A stretch of DNA of 64,000 nucleotides from Pegoplata infirma (lineage: Eukaryota; Arthropoda; Insecta; Diptera; Anthomyiidae): the NCBI GenBank assembly GCA_963921195.1, contig OY992537.1, forward strand, positions 175,353,021-175,417,020, written 5' to 3'. The translations under genes were made by a program, and so were the position numbers. Below, piece after piece: positions 1-10,302 of this stretch (positions are counted from its first letter, which is position 1; each line of letters opens with the position of its first letter). A model generated the notes under the pieces. The model was not told where the DNA came from. It was given only the letters and a program-made list of their open reading frames with translations, and searched no databases.

Positions 1-262
1 GGGTAGGTGTGTTCAGAGAAAATGTTTGGACTAAAAAAATATTGGGGGTCGTACATTTTTTTGCTCTAAGGGCACTATTAGGGCAGTTAGAGCGGTAGGA
101 GCAAATTTTAAAAATTTCGTTTTGTGTGGGAGCCCCTTTAGAAATTGGAGATAGGGTATTAGTTTGTTCCAAAGAAATGTTAAGACGTAAAAATTAATGG
201 GGTCGGTATAATAAATGACCCCTCTATGACGCACCATTGGAGCAGTAGAAATGATTTTAAGA
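1..262. repeat. Fragment of foldback-arm subrepeats
   Basis: Holds about one and a half units of the ~175-bp subrepeat that builds the arms of the foldback at 761-3757, in right-arm orientation. The diagnostic pieces are the 'ggtaggagcaaattttaaaaa' type, 'gtgtgggagcccc', 'attggagataggg' and 'atgacccctctatga' segments. It is cut by the window start and joins Repeat A at about 262. The same junction order recurs, reverse-complemented, near 32.4 kb, so the two are probably parts of one larger element. Confidence 0.75.
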
Positions 263-752
263 TTGGAAAATTACAATAAAATTTTTTCAAAAAAATTTAA
301 AAAATAGTAATAATCGTTATCCCACGATCTTCGTGGGCAAAAAATTTGTAGAATCGATAGAAGTTTTACACAAAAAAATTTCAAAAAAATCGAAGAGTAC
401 AAACATTTTCAAAAATAAGATTTAAATTTTACAACTTAAAAATCGCATACTAGAGCGCTTTTAAGATTTTTTTGGGACTTTTATTTTTAAAGTACGTAAA
501 AAAACAAAAATTTTGAAAACAAAAAAAAAATTGAAATTTGAACCATTATTGAAGAAGTTATGAGTAAAAGAAGTTTGAGTAAAGGAACAATCTACCAATT
601 TTTAAAAATTCAATATCTTTTGAACGGGTCATCAAAAAAGTCTGAGAATTTACCACGAAGGAGTTTTCGAAGGGAACTAAAAACTGTAAACAAATTGGGA
701 AAATCTAAAAAAAAAAATTTCAAAGTGTCCGATTTGACATGGAATGCCCCAT
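263..752 (+). repeat. Repeat A (TIR-like end GGAATGCCC)
   Basis: An AT-rich stretch repeated in reverse at 32030-32460. Shared landmarks are 'gttatcccacga', 'agaatcgatagaagtttta', 'taccacgaag' and the terminal 'gtgtccgatttgacatgg' plus 'aatgcccc'. At both loci it lies next to foldback subrepeats, so it is probably the terminal part of a second foldback family sharing the same interior. Open frames in it (560-763) are unconserved and not taken as genes. Confidence 0.6.
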
Positions 753-760
753 ATGTATAT
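753..760. repeat. Target-site duplication, left (ATGTATAT)
   Basis: ATGTATAT lies directly before the TAAGGGTGGG end of the foldback and again directly after its CCCACCCCTA end (3758-3765): a perfect 8-bp duplication that fixes the element boundaries. Confidence 0.9.
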
Positions 761-1735
761 TAAGGGTGGGATAGTGTTGTGTGAGATTTTAAGTAGCAGT
801 ATTTGGAATCGCTAGAACCCCCCATTTTGTGAGGTTCGTAAAAAAAGGGTATGAGCCAAAAAATGGGGGAGGTCGGATAGGATCTAGGGGTCGCTCATCG
901 GGGTCAAAGTTGGGCGTACATGGGAAAAAATCCACAAAAAGCCCCACAACTCCCCTGGTTTTGCCCCTAGAGGGGTCAAATGTGAGACCGGCCCCCATTA
1001 TTTTTTCGCCCCTAACACTTTTGCCAAATATACCTAAGCCCTATCTCCTCTCCTTAAGGGGGCTCCCATACAAAGGTTGAATGTTAAAACATATTTGCTC
1101 CTACCTCTCTAGCTGTCCTAGAAGTGACCCTAGAGGAATCAAATATATGACCGACCCCCAATATTTTTTCATCCCCAACATTTTCTTAGAACATACCTAC
1201 CCTCTATCTTCAACAGTTAGTGTGGTCCCCATACATCTTTTTTATTTTTCCTTATTTTTTTTTATTAAATCACCTCCTACCGGTCCAACGGTGCTTCCTA
1301 GAGGGGTCATTAGCAAGACCGACCCCCATTTATTTTTAGCCCCCAACATTTCATCTGAACATACTAACTCCCTATCTCCAATTCCTAAGGGGTCTCCCAC
1401 ACAAAATAACATTTTTATAAAATTTGCTCCCACCGCTCTAACTGGCGCAGGGATGACCCTAGAGAATTTAAATGTATGACCGAAATAAAATCAGATCTTA
1501 TACTGACCCCTAATATTTTTAGCCCCCACATTTTCCCCAAACAAACCTACTCCTTATTTTTAAGTCTTAAGGGGGTACCCACACATTTTTTATAATTTTT
1601 ATTTATAAAATCAGCTCTTACCGCTCCCATGGTGGCTCTTAGGAACGGGAAATGCAGACTGACCCCCAATAATTTTTGCCCCTACTTTTTGTCCCAACGT
1701 ACCTACGCCGTATTTCCACTTTGTTAGGGTAATAT
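761..1735. repeat. Left arm of foldback copy 1
   Basis: About five subrepeats of roughly 175 bp, starting near 957, 1125, 1300, 1460 and 1640. Each has a 'gaccgacccccaatatttttt' type line, an 'acatacctaccctctatct' type line and a 'ggggtcccatac' type line. The arm is the inverted counterpart of 2820-3757. Two long open frames here (829-1080, 1081-1479) are by-products of the repeat, since their translations simply repeat the unit. Confidence 0.85.
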
Positions 1736-2640
1736 TTTTTCCTCTCCATTACGGCACAACACGTTGTTATAGTCCTCTATTAATTTTACGCCTCTTTCGG
1801 CAGCGTCGTCGAAAACATGTAATTGAAGTAATATTTGCAGCGCTTGCTGGTAGTCCTCACAATTTTCCCAAGTGTTTGGACCGGAACCAATGAAATTTGT
1901 TGTTAATCCGAAGCGTGAAAAAATGTTGGTGTCTCAGCTGTGACATAGTGGCTTAAATCATTCTTTATGTTATGAGTTCTGCATTTACTTGTTTCGATTC
2001 CATGTTAATTATTTTCACACCTTCGAACAACAACGTGTACTGGATGATCACGATCTTTGTTGCCACCTTCGCCGCTATCCCCCGAGTCATAATCTTCCCC
2101 GATATCATCGTCTTATTTTTCTTCGCTGTCAGATAACTCTTCCTCTTTGCATTTGCCATTTTTCATTTTATTTCACAGGAGATATTCAGATCAAATAGTG
2201 CAATAGCTTCACCACTGAGATACCAAAGATGTCAGAGAATCTCTTCTCTAATCATTATTTGGAGGTTCTATTGCTTTAGTGGCGCTAAACCAAATTTGCT
2301 CGGAAATTGTTTTTGGTCAAACCTACAACATTTTTAGGCAATATATGCCTTTTGCCATCCATCGAGCATGACTGATGGGTCCTGGTGGGCTAAAATAATT
2401 ATTAGGAATATTTTCACCAAGGTATAATACAACAATTTCAAGAAACTCCTTATTTGAGCCCAACAAAACAACTTGATGCAGGTTGGAATGTTGCCTGCCA
2501 CTTTCTAATCTTCTATGCCAGGACTGTATGGTTTGGCTTTTATATTTTCCCATTACTCTTTAAAACGCTCAAACATTCGAACTCCTGGTCCAGACGTTTT
2601 GCCGAATTTGGTTTCAAACACTTCTTTTAATTGAAGTTTA
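1727..2640 (-). pseudogene. Relic ORF in foldback core (transposase candidate)
   Basis: Read on the minus strand from about 2640 down to 1727, several frames joined by frameshifts and stops give protein-like blocks: a 'KEVFETKFGKTSGPG' block, 'SNKEFLEIVVLYLG' followed by 'PGPISHARWMAKGIYCL' (2323-2450), 'HLWYLSGEAIALFDLN' (about 2180-2240), an acidic stretch (about 2060-2150), 'HYVTAETPTFF' with 'GLTTNFIGSGPNTWE', and 'DDAAERGVKLIEDYNNV' near the end. From memory, an HARWMAKxIYxLK block and an AERGVKLIxxYN C-terminus occur together in a large uncharacterised family of arthropod and cnidarian genes often linked to repeats; no named domain can be offered. It is too short and broken to work. Calling it the transposase is inference from its place in both copies. 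Confidence 0.6.
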
Positions 2641-2655
2641 CATGATGTTTACATG

Positions 2656-3757
2656 GCAGATATAGGGGGTCAGTTTGCATTTCCAGTCCCTAAGAGGCAC
2701 TATGGGAGCGGTAAGAGCTGAATTTATAAATAAAAGTGTTGCTAATTATTGTACTTTTGTAAATTCGAAATACTCCAACGTTGGGTTCCAGTACCATTAC
2801 GAATTTGGTTTTCCTAAGGGGAGCACGCTTATAAAGTGGAAATACGCCATAGGTATGTTCGGAAAAAATATGGGGGGCAAAAACTAATGGGGGTAAGTCT
2901 GCATTCCCTATCCCTAAGAGGCACCATGAGAGCGATAACATCTGATTTTATAAAAAATATAAAAAAATGTGTGGGGACCCCCTTAAGGCTTAAATATAGA
3001 GGGTAGGTTTGTTTGGAGAAAATGTTGGGGCTGAACAAATATTGGGGGTCACTCATACATTTAACTTCTCTAGGGTCACCCCTGCGCCAGTTAGAGCGGT
3101 AGGAGCAAATTTTATAAAAATGTCATTTTGTGTGGGAGACCCCTTAGGAATTAGAGATAGGGAAGTGGTACATTCAGAAGAAATGTTGAGGTTGAAAAAT
3201 AAATGGGGGTCGGTCTTGATAATGACCCCTCTAGGAGGCACCATTGGACCGGTAGGAGCTGATGTAATAAAACAAATTAAGAAAAAATAAAAAAAATGTA
3301 TGGGGGCCACCCTAAGGATTGAAGATAGAGGGTAGGTATGTTCTAAGAAAATGTTGGGTTTGAAAAAATATTGGGGATCGGTCATACATTTGATTCCTCT
3401 AGGGTCACTTCTGAGACAGCTAAAGAGGTAGGAGCAAATATTTTTAAAAATTTAACCTTTGTATGGGTGCCCCCTTAGGGAGTAGAGATAGGGCTTAGGT
3501 ATGTTTGGGAAAAGTGTTTGGGGGAAAAAATAATGGGGGTCGGTCTCACATTTGACCCCTCTTGGGGCAAAACCAGGAGAGCTGTAGGGATTTTTGTGGA
3601 TTTTTTCCCCTCTGTGCCCAACTTTGACCCCGATGAGCGACCCCTAGATCCTATCCGACCTGCCCCATTTTTTGGCTCATGCATTTTTTTACGAACCTCA
3701 CAAAATAAGCGGTTCTAGCGTGTCGAAATCGAAAACTCTTGCACTATCCCACCCCTA
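2656..3757. repeat. Right arm of foldback copy 1
   Basis: Inverted counterpart of the left arm, ending in CACTATCCCACCCCTA. It is slightly longer than the left arm because 2656-2820 holds extra partial subrepeat sequence with no mate on the left. Confidence 0.8.
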
Positions 3758-3765
3758 ATGTATAT
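3758..3765. repeat. Target-site duplication, right (ATGTATAT)
   Basis: Exact copy of 753-760. Confidence 0.9.
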
Positions 3766-4317
3766 CTGAGCTTACAATGCCAGACTGAATTCAAATGTTA
3801 TGTTTTTTTTTTTAATAAAAGTAAAAAAACATGTGGATACTTATGATTTTTAGTTGATTTTTAGTGAGTGTGAGTAAAAAGAAAAATAAGTTCGTGAGTG
3901 AGTGTACGTGATTGGAAAATTTCTGTCGTAGGTGTGAGTCAAAAGTCGCTCATGTGTACTTGGTGTATAATCCCGAACTGCCGAACTCTAAAAAACATTT
4001 TTCTCTGTGTATAAAACAACAATCATTCTATTACGTTAGTAGTCGTTATTTTCTTTAGGTTTTTATATATCCGTTTTATTCTTTAAAGCTTAAGCCAACA
4101 CACACTTATAACATGAAATGCGTAAGAAAACTATGGACTTGTCCAGACCGAAAATGGAATACCCTGTAAATATTTTTTATTATTTTTAATCAAAGTTCTT
4201 TTATTAAAATAAATTCCCGTAAATGTGTCGCGGTTCAAAATATTCGGATTTGAACACAGCCTTGCGAGCTGTGTTTAAAATGTAATTAAAAACAAGTTTT
4301 ACATAGGCAGTGGACCG
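3766..4317. other. Unassigned AT-rich stretch
   Basis: No gene seen. 3860-3965 carries degenerate GTGAGTGTGAGT-type simple repeats closely resembling 43075-43240. The rest is AT-rich with no recognisable coding or inverted structure. Confidence 0.5.
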
Positions 4318-4455
4318 TCGCGACGGAGTAACCTCGCTAGATCGACCCAAATCATGATTCTGAGTCTATCGGTATATTAAACCGTTGGGTTGCAACAGCA
4401 CAAACTCATTATATCCTGTACCACTGAGAAGTGTAGGGTATAATAACTCCCTTAA
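4318..4455 (-). mobile_element. Possible mini-me/DINE fragment
   Basis: Contains a hairpin of the type 'CTGTACCACTGAGAAGTGTA' plus 'GGGTATAAT', like the one that opens the mini-me copy at 10758, followed by 'gatcgacccaaatcatgatt', which resembles the region after it in reverse. No (GTCY)n tract remains. Confidence 0.35.
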
Positions 4456-4570
4456 AAATCCAGCTAACAAATACAGGGCATTATCGCACACACGCATACA
4501 CACAGCATCAGTCAACCAAAACAAGTAGAAAGGCAATACAAGTCAGAGTTGCCAAATATTTTTTTTCGTT

Positions 4571-6000
4571 TACTGGAAAAATGTCTCAGAATCTGAAACT
4601 GTTACTCTAAGAAAAATTTCTCAGCATCTGAATCTGAGACTTTTTCTATAGAAAAAATGTCTCAGAATCTATGACTTTTTTCTATAGGAAAAATGTCTCA
4701 GAATCTGAGACATTTTCTAAAGGAAAAATGTCTCAAAATCTGATATTTTTTCTATAGGAAAAATGTCTGAGAATCTGAGACTTTTTCTATAGGAAAAACG
4801 TCTCAGAATCTGAGACTTTTTCTATAGAAGAAATGTCTCAGAATCTTAGACTTTTTCTACAGGAAAAATTTCTCAGAATCTGACACTTTTTCTATAGGAA
4901 AAATGTCTCAGAATCTGAGACTTTTTCTATAGGAAAAATGTCTCAAAATCTGAGACTTTTTCTATAGGAAAAATGTCTCAGAATCTGAGACTTTTTCTAT
5001 AGGAAAAATGTCTCAGAATCTGAGACTTTTTCTATAGGAAAAATGTCTCAGAATCTGAGACTTTTTCTATAGGAAAAATGTCTCAGAATCTGAGACTTTT
5101 TCTATAGGAAAAATGTCTCAGAATCTGAGACTTTTTCTATAGGAAAAATGTCTCAGAATCTGAGACTTTTTCTATAGGAAAAATGTCTCAGAATCTGAGA
5201 CTTTTTCTATAGGAAAAATGTCTCAGAATCTGAGACTTTTTCTATAGGAAAAATGTCTCAGAATCTGAGACTTTTTCTATAGGAAAAATGTCTCAGAATC
5301 TGAGACTTTTTCTATAGGAAAAATGTCTCAGAATCTGAGACTTTTTCTATAGGAAAAATGTCTCAGAATCTGAGACTTTTTCTATAGGAAAAATGTCTCA
5401 GAATCTGAGACTTTTTCTATAGGAAAAATGTCTCAGAATCTGAGACTTTTTCTATAGGAAAATTGTCTCAGAATCTGAGACTTTTTCTATAGGAAAAATG
5501 TCTCAGAATCTGAGACTTTTTCTATAGGAAAAATGTCTCAGAATCTGAGACTTTTTCTATAGGAAAAATGTCTCAGAATCTGAGACTTTTTCTATAGGAA
5601 AAATGTCTCAGAATCTGAGACTTTTTCTATAGGAAAAATGTCTCAGAATCTGAGACTTTTTCTATAGGAAAAATGTCTCAGAATCTGAGACTTTTTCTAT
5701 AGGAAAAATGTCTCAGAATCTGAGACTTTTTCTATAGGAAAAATGTCTCAGAATCTGAGACTTTTTCTATAGGAAAAATGTCTCAGAATCTGAGACTTTT
5801 TCTATAGGAAAAATGTCTCAGAATCTGAGACTTTTTCTATAGGAAAAATGTCTCAGAATCTGAGACTTTTTCTATAGGAAAAATGTCTCAGAATCTGAGA
5901 CTTTTTCTATAGGAAAAATGTCTCAGAATCTGAGACTTTTTCTATAGGAAAAACGTCTCTGAATCTGAGACTTTTTCTATAGGAAAAATGTCTCAGAATC
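4571..6000. repeat. 35-bp minisatellite, about 41 units
   Basis: The unit is AGGAAAAATG + TCTCAGAATCTGAGA + CTTTTTCTAT, period exactly 35 bp (for example 5051 to 5086). Units before about 4900 are divergent; from about 4960 to 5940 they are almost identical, with rare single changes (5461, 5954). Each unit is nearly its own reverse complement, centred on TCTCAGAATCTGAGA, so the array is a chain of potential hairpins. The edge decay and uniform centre fit expansion by unequal exchange or slippage. The same motif recurs in decayed form at 46640-46919, 47523-47580, 51180-52050 and 52622-52760. Confidence 0.97.
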
Positions 6001-6263
6001 TAATTCTAATTACTTTTTATTCAATAGCTGGTGAAAAACGGTTTTATTGACCACGAGGTGAATTATTATCTAAGTTACAAACCCAAGTTATTAAAATTTT
6101 TGGTTTTAAGAAACTGAAAATAGTAATTTTTGTTTTCTTTTTCGTTAATTGTTAGCTTATATAGTCAAACTGAGGTGGCGTCCTGCAACTTTTTTAAAAT
6201 TAGACACCAGCCTAAAAACATTATCATGTTAAAAAAAGGTTCTAAATACGATAATATTTCTTA

Positions 6264-6851
6264 CAAGGGAAGTATCTCAACCCTTATGAACCGATTTGCC
6301 TGAAACTTTAAATATATATCAAAGAGACAATTCTAAGGTTGGGGTGTCTCGGCTTATCGGCCATATCGGGGATTAAGGGGTTCAAAACATTGTTCAAAAA
6401 ATGGCGAAAAAACCGTTTTTTGGATTTTTCAGCCATTTATTTTTAAGAAACTATATGATGTTTTCATATGAGAATAAAGGCTTTTTTAATGCCTATCCAA
6501 TGGTGGCATAACCTTGTAGAAATTCGGCTTCTTTAAATATTTTTTTCAGGAAAATGAGTAAATTTTGGGGGGTACTTATGTGAAGACATAGACCTACGAT
6601 AACCATATGGATAAGAAATAATCTTTATTAAATTTAAGTCGACCCGTATTTTTGCCCTTGATGATATTCCTGTTAGTTCGGAAGTTATCAAAATTTTCCC
6701 GAAGGTCCAAATGGTTTCATAAGGGGACAACGAAATTTTTAAACACCGATATGGCCGATAAGCCGAGACACCCCAACCTTAAAATCGTCTATTTAGTATA
6801 TATTTTAAGTTTCAGGCAAATCGGTTCATAAGGGTTGAGATACTTCCCTTG
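6264..6851. mobile_element. CAAGGGAAG-family TIR element, 3-bp TSD (TTA)
   Basis: Ends CAAGGGAAGTATCTC and GAGATACTTCCCTTG, with inverted repeats of about 110 bp (6264-6375 and 6740-6851; the inner part reads 'gtgtctcggcttatcggcc'). It is flanked by TTA at 6261-6263 and 6852-6854. Related copies: 10303-15187, 23496-25143, 46920-47522. The 3-bp duplication suggests PIF/Harbinger- or CACTA-like machinery. The open frame 6533-6730 on the minus strand is not conserved. Confidence 0.85.
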
Positions 6852-6964
6852 TTAGTAAAAATATTTTAGATTCTGAGATTTTTCAATAGATAAAAACAAA
6901 ATATCTCTGAAATTTTCTTTAAAGCTTACATCTGAGGAATAAATCACTTACCCTGGCAACCCTA

Positions 6965-7895
6965 TACACAATCAAACCAAATTGTAAATATACACACACA
7001 TACACTGTTATACACACAGTAACAACAATAATTTAACACACAAAATCAACAATAAAGCATGTTTTTCCTCTACTGCCCCCACTAATATTACAAGACCCAT
7101 ATGAATGTTGTGGGCAAACAAAAGCAAGTTTACTTCTTGGCCATATTCATAGTAAATATCATAATTTAATACAAGAATGTGTATTAAAAAGAATGAAAAT
7201 GAAGAATCAGCAAAAGTAAAAAATCAAAAAAAAAAATACATCATCATCATCGTTGGATCTTTGACTATAAAAAATCGTTTTTAATAACTTCAGTTTTATG
7301 GGATTTCTTTAAACTTTAAAGAAATAATCGTTAAGGGCGGATTACTCAATGAAAGGTTAGCTGTTAACTGCCGATTTAACGGAGCCTCATGTCAGGATTT
7401 GTATGAAAAAGTTAAATTTAACGGAGAGTTATTTTATAACGGAGCATTGAGTAATCCAGACTAAATCACTCTTTATAGAAAACTTTTTAGAAAATTTCCT
7501 ACAAGATTTCCACCGACTTTGCCACTAAAGAATGAACAACTTTATGATTTAGTTTTATCATACAAAAAATTTCTCTAACCACAAATTATAATAACTTTTT
7601 AAAACCACGATATAATTTTGAATAATATATAATATTATTACACGCGATTTTTAGTATAAATAATAAATAATATAAAAAGTTTGAAAAATCACAAATCAAT
7701 GCTGTGCCGCTCTGATCAGCTGTTTTATTTTGTCTACGAACTTTTATTCTTTACTGAACTTCTGCTTGGAAATTTTCTATGCAGAAAAGAAAAAACAAAT
7801 CTGTTAAACATATTCGAATTGATGACTGGAAAGTTTAAGAAAAGCATTATTTCTCAGATCGTCGTTACATTGATTTTTTTTCAGGGGCGTGGCCG
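6965..7895. other. Unassigned stretch with a small inverted-repeat MITE
   Basis: AT-rich, with (CA)n-like runs near 6995-7020. At 7334-7465 a short inverted repeat, GGATTACTCAATG and CATTGAGTAATCC, brackets about 130 bp containing 'aacggagc' motifs: a probable MITE without a clear target duplication. The start of the open frame 7681-8175 is chance; only its last part belongs to the retrotransposon that follows. Confidence 0.5.
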
Positions 7896-8394
7896 GATTG
7901 AGGCAGTCTGTATAATTATAAAGAAAACAAACTGCGTGAAATGTAGGGAGACTTGTCTGGTTGTCCATATACTAAATGTTTGTAATAGGTCTCTGGATGC
8001 GGCTTGCCCTTCTACAACACCTATGGGCAAAAAATTTGAAATTAATTGTCAAATGAGTTGCAGACGAGCAGATATTCCTGCAGCAAGCTCTTTAATGAGG
8101 ACAAATCTTCAAGAGCGGGCGAGGACTGGTCTGCATACAGGCTGTAACTTAAGAGTTATAAGAAGATTATCATAATTGCCAAATGTGGTTATTGGAAAAA
8201 CTTCTATGGAGGTAAAAAAATATGTTTCTGAGGCAAAGTTCTGCCATCTTCTCCTAGCACCCATGGATACCTGAAAGATCGTAATGGGGTGTGGTCTAAC
8301 TCCAGTGGAGAGTCTCTAGATATCCTTCTAAACACGCAATTTCCAGGCAATTCCATGACGCCCTTTCAAGCTTTTTTAATGTTCTGATGCCCAA
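7896..8394 (+). pseudogene. Non-LTR retrotransposon copy A, EN-RT linker
   Basis: Translates to a decayed version of the region joining endonuclease to reverse transcriptase: 'NCVKCRETC', 'NVCNRSLDAACPSTTPMGKK', then after a frameshift 'YLKDRNGVWSNSSGESLDI' and 'LNTQFPGNSMT'. The same text occurs in copy C at 49165-49430. It is the first of several pieces (7896-8394, 9720-10302, 15188-15433, 17988-18905) of one element split by later insertions. The endonuclease core and ORF1 are absent upstream. Family: EN-RT-RNase H elements of the I superclade (LOA/I/R1-like). Confidence 0.8.
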
Positions 8395-9719
8395 TAAAGG
8401 TGTCCTAACGACTAAGGCAATTTTTCAAAATCACTTTTTAATACGTGGTAGGGTCCTAAATTGTAGTTTTGTATCTAAAAATGAGTGAGCCAAAATTTGA
8501 AGACAATCGGATAAAAATAACTCGTGCCGAAAATGGATTGAAGTTTTGGGACACTCTTATCTGATGAAAAAACACGTTTTTTCTAGTTTTTTGAAAAATA
8601 TTGGTATATGCTATTTTTTGTTAATTTTTTTGTTAAATAATATGAAAATGGTAATAAATTACCTTTCCAAAAAGCTTAAAGAAATTCAAATCGGATGAAA
8701 AATAAGCATTTTACGCATACATGCCCCAGACCTTTGCATGGCTTTTAAAGCCAAAATTTGAAAATTTTGAAAATTTTTAGGCAAAAAAATAAAAAAAATT
8801 AAATTTTACTTTATAATTATATTAAATACATGTTATAGATAAAATCTAACAGATATGGTAGTCTAACTTTTTTTTCATTTGGCGTGGGTAGTGATATAAT
8901 TTCCGCGGATTCCAAAGAAAATTAGTTTTTCTAAAATAATTTAGCAAATATGGGAAACAATTTTCTGTATTGTATTATTCGAAGTGAAATACATAAATTC
9001 TGTAAATTTTTTGAGAATTCGGGCATCTTTAACCCCTTTTTGTCGAGGTGAAATGACAATTTTGAGCCGTTATACATTTCTATAATACAAAATATCTGCA
9101 TATATCCGATTTCTCAAAAGTTACAGAATTTACGTTTTACACTTCGATCCGCACAATAGAGCACAAATTTTCAAAAATTTGTTTAATTATTGTAGAAAAA
9201 CGCATTTTATTTGGAATCCGCGGAAATTTTATCACTACCCGCGCCAAATAAAAAAAAAGCTTGACTACCATATCTGCTATTTTTAATCTTAAACATGTTT
9301 TCAATTTGATCATAAAGTAAAATTAAATTTCTACTATTTTTTTACCTAAAAATTTTGAAAATTTTAAAATTCTGGCTCTAAAAACCATACAATGGTCTGG
9401 GGCATGTATGCGTAAAATGCTTATTTTTCATCCGATTTTAATTTTATTAGTCGTTTTGGAAAGGTAATTTAGTACCATTTTCATATTACTTCACAAAAAA
9501 ATTAACAAAAAATATCAAATACCAATGTTTTTCCAAAAACTAGAAAAAACGAGTTTTTCGTTCTTATAAGAATGTCCCAAAACTTCAATCCATTTTCGGC
9601 ACGAGTTATTTTTAGCCGATTGTCCCCAAATTTTGGCTCACTCATTTTTAGATACTAAAGAACAATATAGGACCCTACCAGGTATAAAAAGGTGATTTTC
9701 GTTTTTAAGGACACCTCTA
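8395..9719. mobile_element. Palindromic hAT-like element, 8-bp TSD (ATGCCCAA)
   Basis: Ends TAAAGGTGTCC and GGACACCTCTA; flanked by ATGCCCAA at 8387-8394 and 9720-9727. The two halves are reverse complements of each other over most of their length, centred near 9050 (for example 'aaaatggattgaagttttggg' type text at ~8530 and its complement at ~9580; 'gcatacatgccccagacc' at ~8715 and complement at ~9405). No reading frame. YARNG termini plus an 8-bp duplication support a non-autonomous hAT. Copy C at 49434-49470 shows the uninterrupted target, which confirms the boundaries. Confidence 0.93.
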
Positions 9720-10302
9720 ATGCCCAAGCATCTGAAATTGCTTCGGAGACAAAAAATATGCCAACATTAATCTGGGCGACTAAAAGCTTCAGGCCCTATA
9801 AATCCCCTGGGCCTGATGGTATAATCCCGGCTGAGATACAACAAGTGTCGGACTATAATCTCCTTGGATATATAATCTCTACACAGCATGCATAAACTGG
9901 TCGTATATTCTTTAATGGAGTGATACCCGAGTCGTTTTTATTCCGAAGGCTGGGAAAAATTTACACACACAGTTCCGAAGGATGTCTTCTTTTTTGTTAA
10001 AAACAATGGAACGAATGATAGACTCATATTTGCTTAGAGTAATTGACCCGAAGGTTACGTTCGACTAGGCAACATGCATACAGCAAGTGTAGATCAACGA
10101 AAACTGCTCTTCATGAACTCGTTGGTAACATCGAGGGTTCTCGTTCGTTAAAGGAGAACACTATGGTGGCTTTCTTGATATAGGGGGCTTTTATAAATGT
10201 CATTCCAGACTCGATAATTGTGGCAATGTCTGGTATGGAAGTAAAGTGAAGGATCATTTAAGTGGTGAAAAATTTACTTAACAATTGACGCATAACGTCA
10301 GA
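9720..10302 (+). pseudogene. Retrotransposon copy A, RT N-terminal half
   Basis: Continues directly from 8394 after removal of the hAT. It encodes 'ASEIASETKNMPTLIW' and the RT fingers motif 'SFRPYKSPGPDGIIPAEI' (about 9790-9845), then frame-broken text ending in 'INVIPDSIIVAMSGMEV' and 'RITS'. The KSPGPDG motif is intact here, unlike in copy C. It is interrupted at 10303 and resumes at 15188. Confidence 0.8.

Larger units (their letters stand above)
761..3757. mobile_element. Foldback DNA transposon, copy 1 (2997 bp, 8-bp TSD)
   Basis: Begins TAAGGGTGGGATAGTG and ends CACTATCCCACCCCTA, so the termini are inverted repeats of TARGGGTGGGATAGTG. It is flanked by a perfect 8-bp duplication ATGTATAT. 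The two arms are about 1 kb each, imperfectly complementary, and each is built of ~175-bp subrepeats ('gaccgacccccaat...', 'acatacctaccc', 'tccccatac'). Between them lies a ~0.9-kb core with a decayed minus-strand reading frame. The YARNG terminus plus 8-bp duplication fits hAT; long internally repeated arms are more typical of Foldback/MULE-type elements, so the superfamily is left open. A second copy is at 15434-17819. Confidence 0.9.
4544..6964. mobile_element. hAT-like unit (GTTGCCA ends) carrying a minisatellite
   Basis: Left end CAGAGTTGCCAAATA and right end, read inward, TAGGGTTGCCAGGGTAA form a short imperfect inverted repeat of the same GGGTTGCCA type as the well-supported hATs at 41466-43952 and 44783-45566. 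The flanks ATACAAGT and TACACAAT are not a clean duplication, so boundaries are tentative. Most of the interior is the 35-bp minisatellite, followed by an inserted TIR element at 6264-6851. Confidence 0.5.

Noticed and set aside
829..1479. Two consecutive open frames of 83 and 132 codons
   Set aside because: The translation repeats with the ~175-bp foldback subrepeat and is open equally on the opposite arm; not a protein gene.
4571..6000. CRISPR-like regular array
   Set aside because: Contiguous 35-bp units with no unique spacers, in a eukaryotic transposon context; it is a minisatellite.
4536..6972. 8-bp target duplication for the minisatellite-bearing hAT
   Set aside because: ATACAAGT and TACACAAT agree only in part; the element call rests on the ends alone.
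7681..7890. N-terminal half of the 164-codon frame as a gene
   Set aside because: Only the later part matches the retrotransposon; the earlier part is AT-rich read-through.
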